Positions 36,300-47,719 are shown, counted from the stretch's first letter. The stretch is DNA of 64,000 nucleotides from Torreya grandis (GCA_037957365.1 JARHVA010005488.1:900001-964000); one strand, 5' to 3'. The notes: a model not told the origin generated them from the sequence alone. Made by a program: numbers and translations.

Positions 36300-36845
36300 T
36301 CGTCAGGGAATTCGTAGTGAGAGGGTTGGTTGTCAGGTAGAGGGGCATCTGCTAGATGGTCAGCAATTGTTTGCTCCTTTATAGATTTTTGTTGGATGAA
36401 TTCCAAGTCAAACTCAGCAAGAAGCATGAGCCAACGAGCCATACATTGGTTTTGGTATGGCTTGGAATGCATGTATTTGAGGGGGTCAGTGTGGGTGATG
36501 ACATAAGTTTTGTGATTGAGAAGATAATGATGGAGTTTGGTAGTGGCAAAGACTAATGCCAAATAGATTTTTTTGGTATGAGTATACCAAGTTTCATAGT
36601 CAATGAGCATTTGGCTTATATAATAAACCACCTGCTCATGATGTTGTTCATCTCGGTATGCGATCATGGCACCTAAAGAATGATTTGTTGCTGAAATATA
36701 GAGGTAGAAGGGTTGGTCATCTTTTGGTGGAATAAGGACTGGTGGAGAGACAAGATAGCGTTTAAGGGCTTTAAAAGCCTCTTGACAGTCCTTATCCCAA
36801 TTAAATGAGATGTCCTTCTTGAAGAGGTGATGAAAGGGTTGACAT
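36300..36845 (-). pseudogene. Tat classical RNase H
   Basis: Directly after a stop at the end of the RT, the frame reads CQPFHHLFKKDISFNWDKDC, then YLVSPPVLIPPKDDQPFYLY, ISATNHSLGAMIAYRD, VVYYISQML and YETWYTHTKKIYLALV. This is the gypsy RNase H with the expected layout. The first catalytic Asp position reads ISATN where active enzymes usually have an Asp, as is common in Tat elements that rely on aRH. That interpretation is inference. Confidence 0.88.
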
Positions 36846-36859
36846 CAGTCAGAAAGTTG

Positions 36860-37660
36860 TGAGATGAAGCGATGAATAGATTGGAGCTTCCCTTGTAGGC
36901 TACGGAGTTGCTTTAGATTGGAAGGTGGCAGCATCTCGAGTATAGCTCTTATCTTAGTGAGATCAATCTCAATGCCATGAAGAGAAATGATGAAGCCCAA
37001 AAGCTTCCCTGAGAGAACCCCAAAGATGCATTTCTTGGGGTTAAGATGAATGTTGTATTGGAGGAGGTGAGTGAAGATGATTTTGAGAATAGTCAAATGG
37101 TCATGGCGGAGTTTAGATTTGCCTAGTAGGTCATCCACATAGTCCTCCATGATTTTGTGGAGGAGATCATGAAAGATGTAGGTCATGGCGCATTGATATG
37201 TGGCACCTATATTTTTTAGGCCAAAAGGCATGACCCTATAGCAAAAAGTCCCACATGGGGTAATGAAGGTAGTTTTGTGTTGATCTTCTGGCACAATCAG
37301 GATTTGGTTATATCCTAAAAACCCATCCATGAGTGATAGCATCTCATGACCAGTCGTAAGATCAACAAGTTGGTCGATGTTGGGTAGAGGAAAATCATCC
37401 TTTGGGCAAGCCAAGTTAAGGTCACAATAGTCAATACAAATTCAAATTCCCCCAGTCACTTTTGTGACAGGGATGATGTTTGACACCCATTGTCGATAAT
37501 TAATGGGTTGGATGAAAGATACGGAAAGAAGACGTTGAAGTTCCTCTTTGACAAGGAGTGCAACATGAGGATGCATCTTGTGAAGCTTTTGCCTGACAGG
37601 CTTAGCCTCTAGGTTTGTGACGATATTATGAATGACAATGTTAGGGTTGATGCCAGGCAT
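36860..37660 (-). pseudogene. Tat reverse transcriptase
   Basis: The N-terminal part reads MPGINPNIVIHNIV and VRQKLHKMHPHVALLVKEEL, then WVSNIIPVTKVTGGI. After one stop it continues ICIDYCDLNLACPKDDFPLP, LSLMDGFLGYNQI and VMPFGLKNIGATYQ. The catalytic box EDYVDDLL (YVDD at 37130-37141) is intact. KKCIFGVLSGKLLGFIIS marks the thumb. This is the best-preserved pol domain in the window, with essentially one interrupting stop in 270 codons. Confidence 0.95.
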
Positions 37661-38386
37661 ATCACTGTAGGTCCAAGCAAAGGCTTTGCTATGGTCTGAA
37701 AGGAATTTGGTATAGTTAATTTGTTCTTAGGAATCCAAAGATTGACCAATCTTTAAGACCTGAGGAACATCGAAAGATGGAAGGTTGATGTCAATGGTCA
37801 ATTCATTTAACATAACTTGCATTTTTGAAGGAAGTGATCATTAGATGAAAGAGTCATCTGCACCCATGTAGGTGAGAATGGCATCATTGTCTATGCATTG
37901 GACAGTGTTGATGAAGGCAGATTTATCATCTATCATGTTTGGATAAACAAGAGGGAGAGACATGGATACCCCACCTAGTTGATAGGTTAGGGGTTCCAAG
38001 CGAATGGCATTTATGCAAAAAAAAATAGGAGGGATGGAAACCACTGACTCTATAGGTGAAGATGGGAGAATAGGTGAGTTTGCAGGTGATTATTCTATGG
38101 TAGGTTTAGGGTGAGGTTTTTTATAAGTTTCAGTAGGTTCTTCAAAACCCAAGCCATGTCACTTTTTGGCATTCTTTATGGCCTTGCCATTTGGTGGTTC
38201 GACAGGCTGGTGGGAGCCTTGTTCGTAGCACCCAAAGCCAAAGCCCTTCCATGCACACCTATAAAATTAGGTATGAGCAAATTTTGGGTTGCCAAGAAAA
38301 GAGAAGTTAGATGTAAATAGTTGGGGTGATGAAAGGGGATTCCCATCAGTGGGAGCTTGATCTAGCCCTCCATAGATGAGATTTGT

Positions 38387-39090
38387 TTAAAGATGGGGAG
38401 GACCATAAGGGATGACCATTTTGATATGAGGGTCATAGCTAGGGTTGTGATAAAGTTGTCCATACTCTTGAGGAGTCTGGAACATGTCCAAGGTGAGTAA
38501 ACGATACTCCCCAAGTAAAAGACATTGGAAGGTATCTTCCATAGGGTCTTTTGTTGTCACTTGAGGAGGTGGTGTAGGTGTAACCACCGTTTGTGTACTT
38601 GTTGAAGCTTCCACAGGTGGAGGTGGTGTTTGGGTCGATGTCTTGAAAGGAATGATAAAATCGTTGGGTCGATAAGTTGTGTTGCATGTCTTAAAAGGGG
38701 AGGGTTTTGCGGGAATGACATGGACTTGACCATCATGTTCAAATTTGACATAATGGTGTAATGTAGAAGGGACATAGGCCATGGCACAGATCCAAGGTCA
38801 TCTTAATAACATGTTGTATTGGAACTCTCCCTTGATGATGTAAAAGAGTTCTGGGATTGTTTGTGGGCCAACACAAATATGTAAGATGACGGTGCCAACG
38901 GTAGTGGTGGTAGAGTCATTAAAAGATCAAAGAATTGCATTAGTTTTTGACACACAATTCTTTGGGAGGGATAATTGGTCATAGGCATGGGTGAAAATGA
39001 TATTGATGATAGCACCCCCATTAATCATAACTCACTTAATGCAACTTCGATCAACGTAGGCTGTGATGAAAAGGGTAGCATCCTAATCTT
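38387..39090 (-). pseudogene. Tat aspartic protease and following linker
   Basis: Reads VMINGGAIINIIFTHAYDQL, then FNDSTTTVGTVILHICVGPQ, YNMLLR, stop, PWICAMAYVPSTLHHYVKF. The active-site D-G-G reads N-G-G here, a single-base loss of the catalytic Asp. YNMLL.RPW and VPST.H..VKF are diagnostic for Tat/Athila proteases. A 131-codon open stretch (38387-38782) continues with a Pro/Thr-rich spacer toward the RT. Confidence 0.88.
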
Positions 39091-39397
39091 CCAAGTTAGA
39101 GGTAAGAATTTTAAAATCACTAAAGGTAATAGAGGTGATAATGGGTAATGATTGGAATTAGGTAGCTAGTGGTTGGGGGTCCTCGGGTTGGACCTCCACT
39201 ACCTATAAAGCTTTGATTAAAGCTTGATGATGTTATGGAGAGCTTTGAATGAGGTCATATAAAGTCATCTTCACAGGAGTTTGGTGAAGCTGTTTCACCA
39301 TAGAATCATGGATTGCCTCTGAAGAAGTGGGTTTGGATGTACCCAAGATAAAAATCTTGGGTTTGGGTGGTTGAGTAGGTTTGACAAATGGGTAGGT

Positions 39398-39772
39398 CTA
39401 AGGAATAGCAAATTTCTCTTTTACTTTATCCTTTACAGTTTGTGACCTAGTGGCCACATTGATGGTGTTAATCTTGAATAAAGGGGGCGAAGGAGGTAAA
39501 GGGACCATAGTCTGATCATGGGATTCTGATGAAGGTGAAGAGGTTGGGGAGACATTAGATGGTGTTGGAGATTTGTCGACAATATCCTCAATAAGAAGGG
39601 TGTCTTTTTCCATGTATTGGCGAATGACAACCTTGAGGGCATAACAATTTTTAGTGTCATGTCCAGGTGTGCGATGATATAGGCAAATTTGGGTGTCATC
39701 GAACCATAATGGTTTTGATCTGAGAGGTTGAAATGGTTTAATAGGTGGGAAAGTGATGCTAGAAGTTTGCAA
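39398..39772 (-). pseudogene. Tat second zinc knuckle and Ser/Pro-rich spacer
   Basis: The 124-codon open stretch reads FDDTQICLYHRTPGHDTKNC, then YALKVVIRQYMEKDTL, a C-x2-H-x4-GH-x4-C knuckle at 39641-39682, followed by a Ser/Pro-rich spacer and NTINVATRSQT. It is in the pol frame (same as protease, RT and integrase). The gag frame has its own similar knuckle at 41071-41163. Confidence 0.85.
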
Positions 39773-40683
39773 AAGTCAGCATAGTATAAAAGCATATGAA
39801 CCCACTAAGGGATCTATGCTTGTTGATGCACTAGGTGTTGATGACTTTTGTTTGGGAATTGTTGAGGGAGATTTCCATACCACCTTTGGGGTTGGTGGTG
39901 TGGCCACTCATGTAGATGACACTTTCTTTGTGAGGGGTGACGAATTCTTCAGAGGAGGTATGTTTTTGGTGGGTAAAGGGAGTAATGGAGGTAACTTGTT
40001 TTTGTTAGGTGTGGGAGTAAGGAGCACTCCTATTAAGGTAGAAGGATGTGGGCCCAAAATGGAGGGCAATGATGATGGTGGAGGAGGAGTTCTCCGATGT
40101 GGTTTAGTAGCCTTCTTTGGTTTAATGGGAGGACTATTATTGTGTGAGGCAAGGTTCAAATCTACCTTCACTTGTGGGTGAGTGAGGTAGATATGGGGCA
40201 AACACTGAGAGATTTAACCGGTTTTGGTATGGTGGATGTTTGTGAGGGTTTAGGTTCAGATGTGGATGGTTGAGCTTCTGAAGATTTGGAAGTAGAAGCC
40301 TGGTCCTTGTTGGAGACTTGGGGAGATTTTGTCAAAGGAGGGTTGTTAGTACGAGATGAGATGGGATGTGTAAGATAAGGAGCTTTGAGTCACTCCCATA
40401 ATGCCTCATATTCTAAGTTCCTCGAATGGAGAAATCCTAAGTTTTTAGCCAGTCGAGAGAATGGTTTAGAAGCTGTTAGATGAGGCTTTGGTTTTTTAGA
40501 AGATGTGGGTGGTTGTGAGACCAAAAATGTGTTAGATGCAGCGATCTCAGGCCAAAGGTGAGAGAGAGCCATTACCAGATCCTCTTTAGTTAAAGTAGGT
40601 GAAGAGACAAGTTCTTCTCTTGGTGGAGAGGGAATTGTAGAATGTGACTCCTCAAGAGGATAGAGGGCAGGGATGATTGTACC
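39773..40683 (-). pseudogene. Tat proline-rich linker with gag-to-pol frame change
   Basis: The gag frame continues to about 40210 (LSHLWPEIAASNTFLVSQPP, then Ser/Pro/Lys-rich). From 40201 the pol frame carries a Pro-rich stretch (PHIYLTHPQV, then KPHRRTPPPPSSLP). The change of frame near 40200 may be a natural programmed shift or a mutation. The opposite strand shows a 142-codon glycine-rich open stretch (39753-40181) that is only the antisense of this. Confidence 0.65.
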
Positions 40684-42798
40684 TTATACTTGTGGTTGAA
40701 GAGCAGGAAAGGTATGGTCGTCTATTGGTAGTAGGAAGGATGAAGGTGGGGATAGTGGTGTTGGTATGGTCAAAGTGTCCTCTAATATAAGAGAGGTTGA
40801 TGGAGAACTAATAAGAGAAGGTTCTTCTACTTGTGGTGGACAAATAGGCTCTTCTACCTGTGGTGGACAAATAGGTTGACTATCCTCTTCAGCTTGTGGG
40901 AGAAGTTCGTTAGGCATAAAAGGAGAGACCATGTTGACTGTGCATATATTACACTCTTGGGAGTCATCGGCTATGGTCTGAATGCTGTTTTGACTAGGTA
41001 GATGATTAGGGAATGGTTGCCTAAAGATGTCTATGTTTTGGTTAGCTGACACATTTGGGTTATCCAAAACAAGATCCCCCTTATCTAGCATGTCTTCGAC
41101 AATGTTCTTGAAGGTTTTACAATTGTCTGTGTCATGACCTTTGACACGGTGATAATTAAAAAATTCATTCTCCCTATACCATGCAGGGATGGCATACAAG
41201 GGATCAAATTGAGGTGGTGGTCAAATTTGGGGGAGGTTGAGGACTCCCTGTTTGACTAGTTTATCCAACACAGATGCATAAGATTTTCCTATTGGAGTAT
41301 ATTGACACTGTATGTATCATTATTGAAATTGTCATGTGATGTATTCTGATGTTGAAGGTTGAGGTTGGTTGGTTGTTGTTGAAGATGATGGTCTACGTAC
41401 CATAGCATTTGTTGATCCCTTGGACTTGGGATTGGAAGAAGAAGAATTAGATGAAGGGTCATTTGATTTTACATTAGTATTTTTACTACATAGTTTGACT
41501 TTATTTTCTTCGATAGCATGAAGTTCAAGCTTCCTAGCCATGGTGAAAGCTTCGTCAAAAGTGGAAAATGTTTGGACTTGCAAAGTAGATGAGATGTGTT
41601 TGGCACATGCTTGTGAAAAGAGCTTAATGAGCTCAAGTTGAGGTAAAGAAAAGGAGAGTTGGTTGATTAAGTCTCTCCAATGGGCAATGAAATCAACTAT
41701 TGATTCATCATCGAATTGTCTAATAGAATATAAGTCCTTGATGGAGACCCTTTTAGTTATGCTGATAGAAAAGTGGTCAAAAAATAGTTGAGCTAGTTGC
41801 ATGAAGGTAAATAGAGAGTGACTGGTAATAGAACTATACCAATCGAGGGCAGCACCAAAAAGTCACATGGGAAATGTGTGTAGTAATAATGCATCATCAT
41901 GTGCTATAAGGTAACAAGCGTGTCTAAACGCTCGTAGATGTTGTTGTGGGTCCTCTTTACTCTAAAAGTGAGTAAACTTGGGAAGTTCCCATTGACTAGG
42001 ATATGGTCAGATTGGGACTAAAGGATGAATAGGTTCATTACAAATTTGTTCATATGAGAGGACATTTCTTGAACCCAAAATGGTTGTCTCAAGATTAGAC
42101 ACCTTATCCATCAACATCTTGATTAGATCGGTTGATGGATTTGTAGGTGGGGCGCCCCTTAGGTTATAAGGCATTTGGAAGGTGATAAGTGGAGCGTATG
42201 ACATAGTTGGTTGTGCTTGTATAGGCGCAACATATTGGTAACTAGTCATAGGGACTGATGTTGAAGTCAAGGGTGGTTGTGTCATAAAGCTAGAAGGCAC
42301 AACTTGGCTTGATGTTGCCAAAGGTGGTTGGATGGTGGCAACACTAGCTGAAGGATAAGTAGTCACTCTTGTATTTATGGGTGTAAGAGTAGGTGGGATG
42401 GAGACAATTAAGTTCTGGAATCGTGTAGAACTTTTCTGAATGGTTTGTGGTTGAGGGGGTACAGAAACCCCAAAGGAGGTAGGTCCAGAAATAGAAGGAG
42501 AGGCCACACTTTGAAGATTGGTCATGGTCGGGTTGTTAGTTGAGGCAATGGCCTAGGTGACCATGGGTTGGGTTATGGAGGCTGTTGATATGGTTTTCAT
42601 TTCAACTAAGGAAGTTGGCATCCCATAAACTAGGTTACCTGAAGGATCTCGTGTTTGACTTCTCATGAGATAGTGCTAAAGAGCCTTGACATTGAGGTCA
42701 AGGAATCTTTCAAAGTCTTGGTCCCCTTCGAGAATAATAGGGGGTTGAGTTGGGGTTGGTCGGATAGGAGTATGCTCAGTTTCTAAATTATACTCCAT
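40684..42798 (-). pseudogene. Tat gag
   Basis: The ATG at 42798 (MEYNLETEHTPIRPTP) begins a frame kept to 40684 with about five stops. The order is an acidic N-terminal part with FERFLDLNVKAL; a Pro/Thr/Ser-rich spacer (42007-42525); a gag core with KEDPQQHLRAFRHACYLIAH, FGAALDWYSSI, LAQLFFDHF and DDESIVDFIAHWRDLI; then a Ser-rich tail. The zinc knuckle NYHRVKGHDTDNC (41119-41163) has lost its first Cys to Phe or Tyr. Two adjacent CPPQVEEPI repeats lie near 40850. The core would form the particle and bind RNA. Confidence 0.9.
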
Positions 42799-44015
42799 TT
42801 GGGGACTTGATATAAAAGGTGAAGGTGGGAGTGGTTATTGCCTTGTGTGGTTAACAAGAGTTTTGGTTTGACTATGTGTCAAAACCATCCAAGGCAAAAT
42901 AGATTCAAGTTCTAAAAATTGTATGTTTCAGCCTCAAAAAACTAGAATGTGTTTTTAACAGCAAAAAGGTTAGGTTTTTAGATTGTTGTTTGAGAAGAAA
43001 GATTTTTGACAGTGACTGACGTCAGTAGAAAAACTGATGTTGGTGAATAAGTTGCCGATGTCAGTCAGATAATCAATGTCAGTGAAATAATTACCGATGT
43101 CGGTGGAAAAATTGATGTTGGTTACTATGTATTTCCATAAACTCAGAAAACTAGAAGTTTTTGGAAGAAAGAAGAAAGTCTGAGTTGTTTTTAGATCTCA
43201 GAATGTGACCTCACCAGCTCAAAAAATTAGATATAGATAGAAAAATGGATGAAGACAAGCAGCCTCTAAACATTAAATTCCTAAGAATAAGTTTTAGAGT
43301 CGTGTTGGCTTATGCCTTAGAAGAGTATGTTTGGGAAGTTGGGCTTTTGGAATGGATCCTAAAAGAGGCAGTCTAAGGTTGGTTTTGGGTTAGGTTTTGG
43401 TGCTCAAAATATGTATTAGGTTCCATACATGGCCTGGTGCTAGGAGCTTGCTCCCCTCACTTCATGAGCCCAGAGACAAGTTAGGTCACTTAACCAGTAT
43501 ATACTTCCCCTAGAGTTTATACTTTTCCAGAGAATAGAGTGGGTTCTCCCCTTGGTAGTGAAGTCAAAGTAGGATTACTAGGTAGGGTAAGGTATCCACT
43601 AGGTGATGAAATCCTAGTCGGGCCTTGTCTCATGTATGTTTAGATGTTTGATTTGTGAATGTGGTCTAGTCGTGTAACATATGTGCACTACGATTTATTC
43701 ATAATGTGGTTTTAATTACTAAGTGTGAGAGCTAAGTATGCATTCAAGTAGGAATGAAATGCAATATATTTTAGCCCAAATTGAAATGTTTTTGATTGGA
43801 TGCAAACAATTAGGAAAACATTAAGAACGAGATCTTCACTACTCTAAGATGCAAAAAAGAAGTGACAAGAAGAAAAAGAAGTGGTTCTTTTTAACTTGTG
43901 CTAATGGTGTCTTTTTGAAAGAGAAAGAAAGAAGAAGGATGCAAGAAGAGAAACTTTCCTAATGCACCTCTATGAAATTTTGTTTTAGAAGAAATGAACC
44001 CAAGGAAAACTCCAG
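42799..44015 (-). other. Tat leader (5' UTR)
   Basis: About 1.2 kb between the PBS and the gag ATG with no coding similarity. It includes the GACGTCAGT-like cluster at 42990-43130, listed separately. Confidence 0.75.
42990..43130. promoter_or_regulatory. Cluster of (T)GACGTCAGT-like motifs in the Tat leader
   Basis: At least five units are seen: TGACGTCAGT (perfect palindromic TGACGTCA at 43017-43024), CTGATGTTGGT, CCGATGTCAGT, CAATGTCAGT and CCGATGTCGGT. Similar units occur in both LTRs (31020-31120, 31640-31680, 44380-44480). TGACGTCA is a known bZIP (CRE/as-1 type) target in plants. A role in regulating this element is inference. Confidence 0.4.
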
Positions 44016-44034
44016 GGTCCCATCAGGCATGCCA
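44016..44034 (-). other. Tat primer-binding site
   Basis: The minus strand reads TGGCATGCCTGATGGGACC three bases after the LTR end. The leading TGG fits pairing with a tRNA CCA end. It is not the initiator-Met site. The tRNA was not identified. Confidence 0.75.
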
Positions 44035-44037
44035 AAA

Positions 44038-45350
44038 TGTTTCCACTCATTTTTTCTTTTCACATTCAGAAGAAATAAGAAACTAAGGGTTAATGGTTAG
44101 GGGTTAGATGATGCCCAAATGAAGTTGCGCATCGTTATCCAGAAAATTGAAGGAGCTCCTCTTTGGTTGTGGAGGACGACACTTGTAGATAAGAAAGACT
44201 TAAACAAAGCAAATGTTAAATAGATATATGGTGGACTGCCAAGCAAATCTCAGTCCCAGAAGTGCAAAGACTTCCTTGAGGGATGACAGTCCACTAGTTG
44301 ATAAAAGAGTGTTGCTAGAAAGAGAAATGGTGAAAGACTAAGCAAAATAAATAGAGATAATGTGTACCTATATTCTACTATTGGTCTATCACATTCACCG
44401 ATGTCGGTAGTTATGCCAGCGTTGGTTGGTCAATGTTGCCAACGTCAGTTAGTCTGCCAACATTAGTAGGGGAAATGGTCGATGTTGGTCAGAGCAATGG
44501 CCTTGGATGGGTTTTGGATGGGTTTATGGGTGACAGAGGAGTCTGGGAGGTCTGTACGAGTTTGGAGGTCCATGCAAGATTGCATGGAAGTCAATAGAGT
44601 CTTAAGAGGGACAAGGGGTAGAGGACAGGTTGTCAAAAGGAGTAAGGATATGGGGAAGGCCTCTCAGCCTCTCCAAGGAGAAAGTCAGGTCTGGTTGATG
44701 CTAAATAGAAGCTAATTTCTAATGCTTTCTAAATTACTGAAATGAAATAGAAGAATAATATTTAGCTCTTGCTTGCTGAAGAATCAGGGGTGTGAATGCT
44801 TGTTCCTGATGCAGCTGATGTAGAAGACTTCTTGCAATGTTTCAATTAGGTGTGGAGTGACTAATGCAGAGTTCCTATAGCCTATGATGTTTGGTGTGTG
44901 TTTGAGAGAGAGAGAGAGAGAGAGAGGTCAAATTCTAGGAGCAAGAGAATTAGCATTCAGTCCTGTAGTCAAGGCCAGAATTTGGTTTTAATCAATCGAT
45001 GTTAGTGATACCGCCAGCATCAGCCGACTAGTAACCAACGTTGGCAGCTAGAAGATGGGTAAAAAGGTTATTTTTAGCCTTTTGCCCATTCCTTCATCTG
45101 CTAAGTTCAGCTTCCATTGGCAAATGATCTAAATGGCAGGTTTAATAGGCATGAGGATTAGTGGGGGAGTTGAAATAGGTCTTAGGTAATTATGATTAGT
45201 CATAGGGTGATAAATGGGCATATCCAAGGGCAAGGTGAGGTGTCATGGGTGGTTTTATTAATTTAAAATAGGTAATTTATTTTAAATTAATAGAGTGTGG
45301 GTTAGGAGATGTTGGACCAAGGGGGGGTCGACACAATTTAGGTGTCTACA
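44038..45350 (-). repeat. Tat 5' LTR
   Basis: On the plus strand it runs from TGTTTCCACTC to GGTGTCTACA, keeping both TG and CA ends, followed at once by the target duplication ATATC. It has a longer GA run (near 44904) than the 3' LTR. Confidence 0.95.
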
Positions 45351-45355
45351 ATATC

Positions 45356-46260
45356 AAATCACTCACATAGGTGTAGGGAAGCGAGTTGAGTTCACACCTA
45401 ATTTAGTGGTTATCAAAGAGTTATATAGTGATACTACAATGGCTTATGGGAAGGCCAATAATCAATCTAGGCTATATACCTTCTCACAATTTTCCCCATA
45501 TTAGTCCTTAGTTTTACTACTTACTCATGCAGATGGAGTGAGCAAACTATGGCATGAATGCTTTGGCCATTTAAACTATCATTACATGGAGCAACTCAGT
45601 CATCAGGACATAGTTTCAAGGTTTCCTAAATTCAAATTCTTGGATGGCCTATGCAATGGATACATTCTTGGAAAGCATCTAAAAGATAAATATGATAAGG
45701 GCAAAGCAAGGAGAGCCCAACAAAAGCTATAAATTGTCCATAGTGACATAATAGGTCCAATTCTAAAATATTCATTCAATAGGACCAAATACATGTTCAT
45801 ATTCATCGATGAATTTTTGAGGTACACCTGGGTGTTTTTCTCAAAAAGAAGTATGAGGTCTTTGATCACTTCAAGGACTTCAAGGCACTTTTGGAGAAGT
45901 AATGAGATTGTTCCATCAAAATCTTAAGGACTAACAATAGTGGGAAGTATGTCAACAATAGGTTTGAGAAGTTTTGCACATCAGAGGGGATTTAAATGCA
46001 ACACAAATTTCCATACAATCCTTAAAAAAATGGTGTCACTAAATGTAATAACTGTACCTTGAAATAAATGGCCAATTGCATGCTTAAATCAAAGTCTCTT
46101 ACTCCTCAATTTTGGGCTAAAGCAATCAAATGTGCATGTTATGTTCATAATCATGTTCCATATAAAGCCTTGAAAGGAATCACTCCTTTTGAAGCTTGGG
46201 ATGGTCACAAGCCTGTAGTGGATCACTTTTGAGTGTTTAGATCACCAACAATGGCCTATG
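45356..46260 (+). pseudogene. Copia protease end and integrase
   Basis: After the Tat insertion the frame resumes ITHIGVGKRVEFTPNLVVIK. The integrase N-terminus reads LWHECFGHLNYHYMEQL and LCNGYILGKH, where the last zinc ligand Cys has become Tyr. VHSDIIGPI and MFIFIDEFLRYTWVFF follow (first Asp). After a one-base shift near 45840, KYEVFDHFKDFKALLEK and the worn second-Asp region ILRTNNSGKYVNN appear, with Asn in place of the Asp. CMLKSKSLTPQFWAKAIKCA and ITPFEAWDGHKP close the core. Confidence 0.88.
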
Positions 46261-46313
46261 TTCCCAAGAATAAATGCAAGGCAATGGACCCTTAGAGTTA
46301 GTCTTGTATCTTT

Positions 46314-47708
46314 GTGGGGTATGCAGAGGGTACTAAGGCATATAGGCTCCTACATCTCAAAATTCATGAGTTGTTCATTGAAATGAGTGTCAAGTTTCAT
46401 AAGGGCCCACTTGAACTCACTACTGGCACTCTAGAATATTCAAAATTCCCATTGGACATTTATTCCACCTCAGATAATAACTTGGATCCGCCTCAAAATC
46501 CTCCTGGTGATCAAGATGACTCTTCTTATTCTTCTTCAAGTTTAAGTGATGAGAGCAATGATGAGGATTATCCTCCTCTATCTCATACTCACACTTTAGA
46601 TGATGATGAATCACCTCCTAATTCTCTAATCTCATACAATTATTGTCCCACTTGGGTAAGACAAACACTTCAAAGTGATGGAAAATGGATTGGAAATCCA
46701 TCAGATATAAGGTGGACACATTCATAGTTTCAGGGGACTTCACATGCCTATCTAGCCATTATCTTAGATCTATAAACCTTTCATGAGACATATGGCATTC
46801 TAGAATGGGATTCTACTATGCAGGAGGAGTATAGTTCCCTAATCAAGAATAAAGCATGGGACTTGGTCCCTCTTCCTAAAAGAATAAAATTGGTCCATTA
46901 CAAATGGGTTTATCAAATTAAATATGATGCAAATGGGTCTGTTGATTAGTATAAAGCTCATCTAGTTATAAAGGAGTTTTCTCAAGTGCTTATCATAGAC
47001 TACACTGAGACATTTGCTCATGTAGCTAAGATGACTTCTATTAGACTCACTCTAGCCATTATAGCCAGACATTGGTGGGATGTTTACCAAATAGACATCA
47101 AGAGTGATTTTGTACATGGTGACCTCAAATAAAAGATCTACATAAAGAAACCACAAGGATTTGTGGAAAATTCCTCCTTAGTCTGTAGACTCAATAAATC
47201 TATCTATAAACTCAAATAAGCCCCTCGAGCATGGTATGCCAAGATGGATTCCTTTCTCCTCATAGTTGGGTTCACCAAATGTCACTCAGATTTGAATGTC
47301 TACATCTTGTGTTAGGATGATTCTCTATTGATCCTAGTTATATATGTGGATGACTTGTTGATTATAGGGATCTCACGATCCTCTTTCTCAGTAGTGAAAA
47401 TTGCAATTTTAGACAAATTTTCAATGACAGACATGGGATTACTGCATTACTTTTTTGAGATTGAAATCATTCAGTCATATTCTAGCATAACTTTATCACA
47501 ATACAAGTATTCTCTTGATTTTATTTCAAAGTTTCACATGGTTGATTTTAAGCTCATTCCTACTCCCTTCTTATCTAGTGTGAAGCTTGAGGCTGATTAT
47601 CCTACATCATTAGTTGATACAACTCCATATCGACAACTCATGAATAGTCTTATCTATCTCACACACACTAGACTTGACATATCTTATGTAGTTGGTATGG
47701 TCTCTTAG
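46314..47708 (+). pseudogene. Copia integrase C-terminus, acidic linker and reverse transcriptase
   Basis: FVGYAEGTKAYRLL and LLHLKIHELFIEMSVKF are the usual end of copia integrase. A Ser/Asp-rich linker follows. RT begins near 46800 (MQEEYSSLIKNKAWDLVPLP, YKWVYQIKYDANGSVD, stop, YKAHLV.KEF.Q). VYQIDIKSDFVHGDL gives the first catalytic Asp (family usually VKSAFLNG). VIYVDDLLIIG holds an intact YVDD at 47343-47354. MTDMGLLHYFFEIEI and PYRQLMNSLIYLTHTRLDIS complete it. Frame is the same across 46314-47708, with scattered stops. Confidence 0.92.
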
Positions 47709-47719
47709 TTTATGCAAGA

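Larger units (their letters stand above)
30679..45350 (-). mobile_element. Ty3/gypsy Tat-lineage retrotransposon, full length, 14.7 kb
   Basis: LTRs of 1306 and 1313 bp (30679-31984, 44038-45350) with 5-bp target duplications ATATC at 30674-30678 and 45351-45355. PBS and polypurine tract show minus orientation. Minus-strand order is 1.2 kb leader, gag with knuckle, proline-rich linker, second knuckle, protease, RT, RNase H, aRH, integrase, then a 2.5 kb 3' region with tandem repeats. The second RNase H after the first places it in the Tat lineage. Pol lies in a single frame from 40201 to about 34500, broken by in-frame stops. LTRs differ at roughly 10% of sites in a 370-bp hand comparison. 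Confidence 0.95.

Noticed and set aside
39753..40181. 142-codon plus-strand open stretch, Gly/Val-rich
   Set aside because: It is the antisense of the Pro-rich gag-pol linker of the minus-strand Tat element. Low-complexity coding leaves the opposite strand open.
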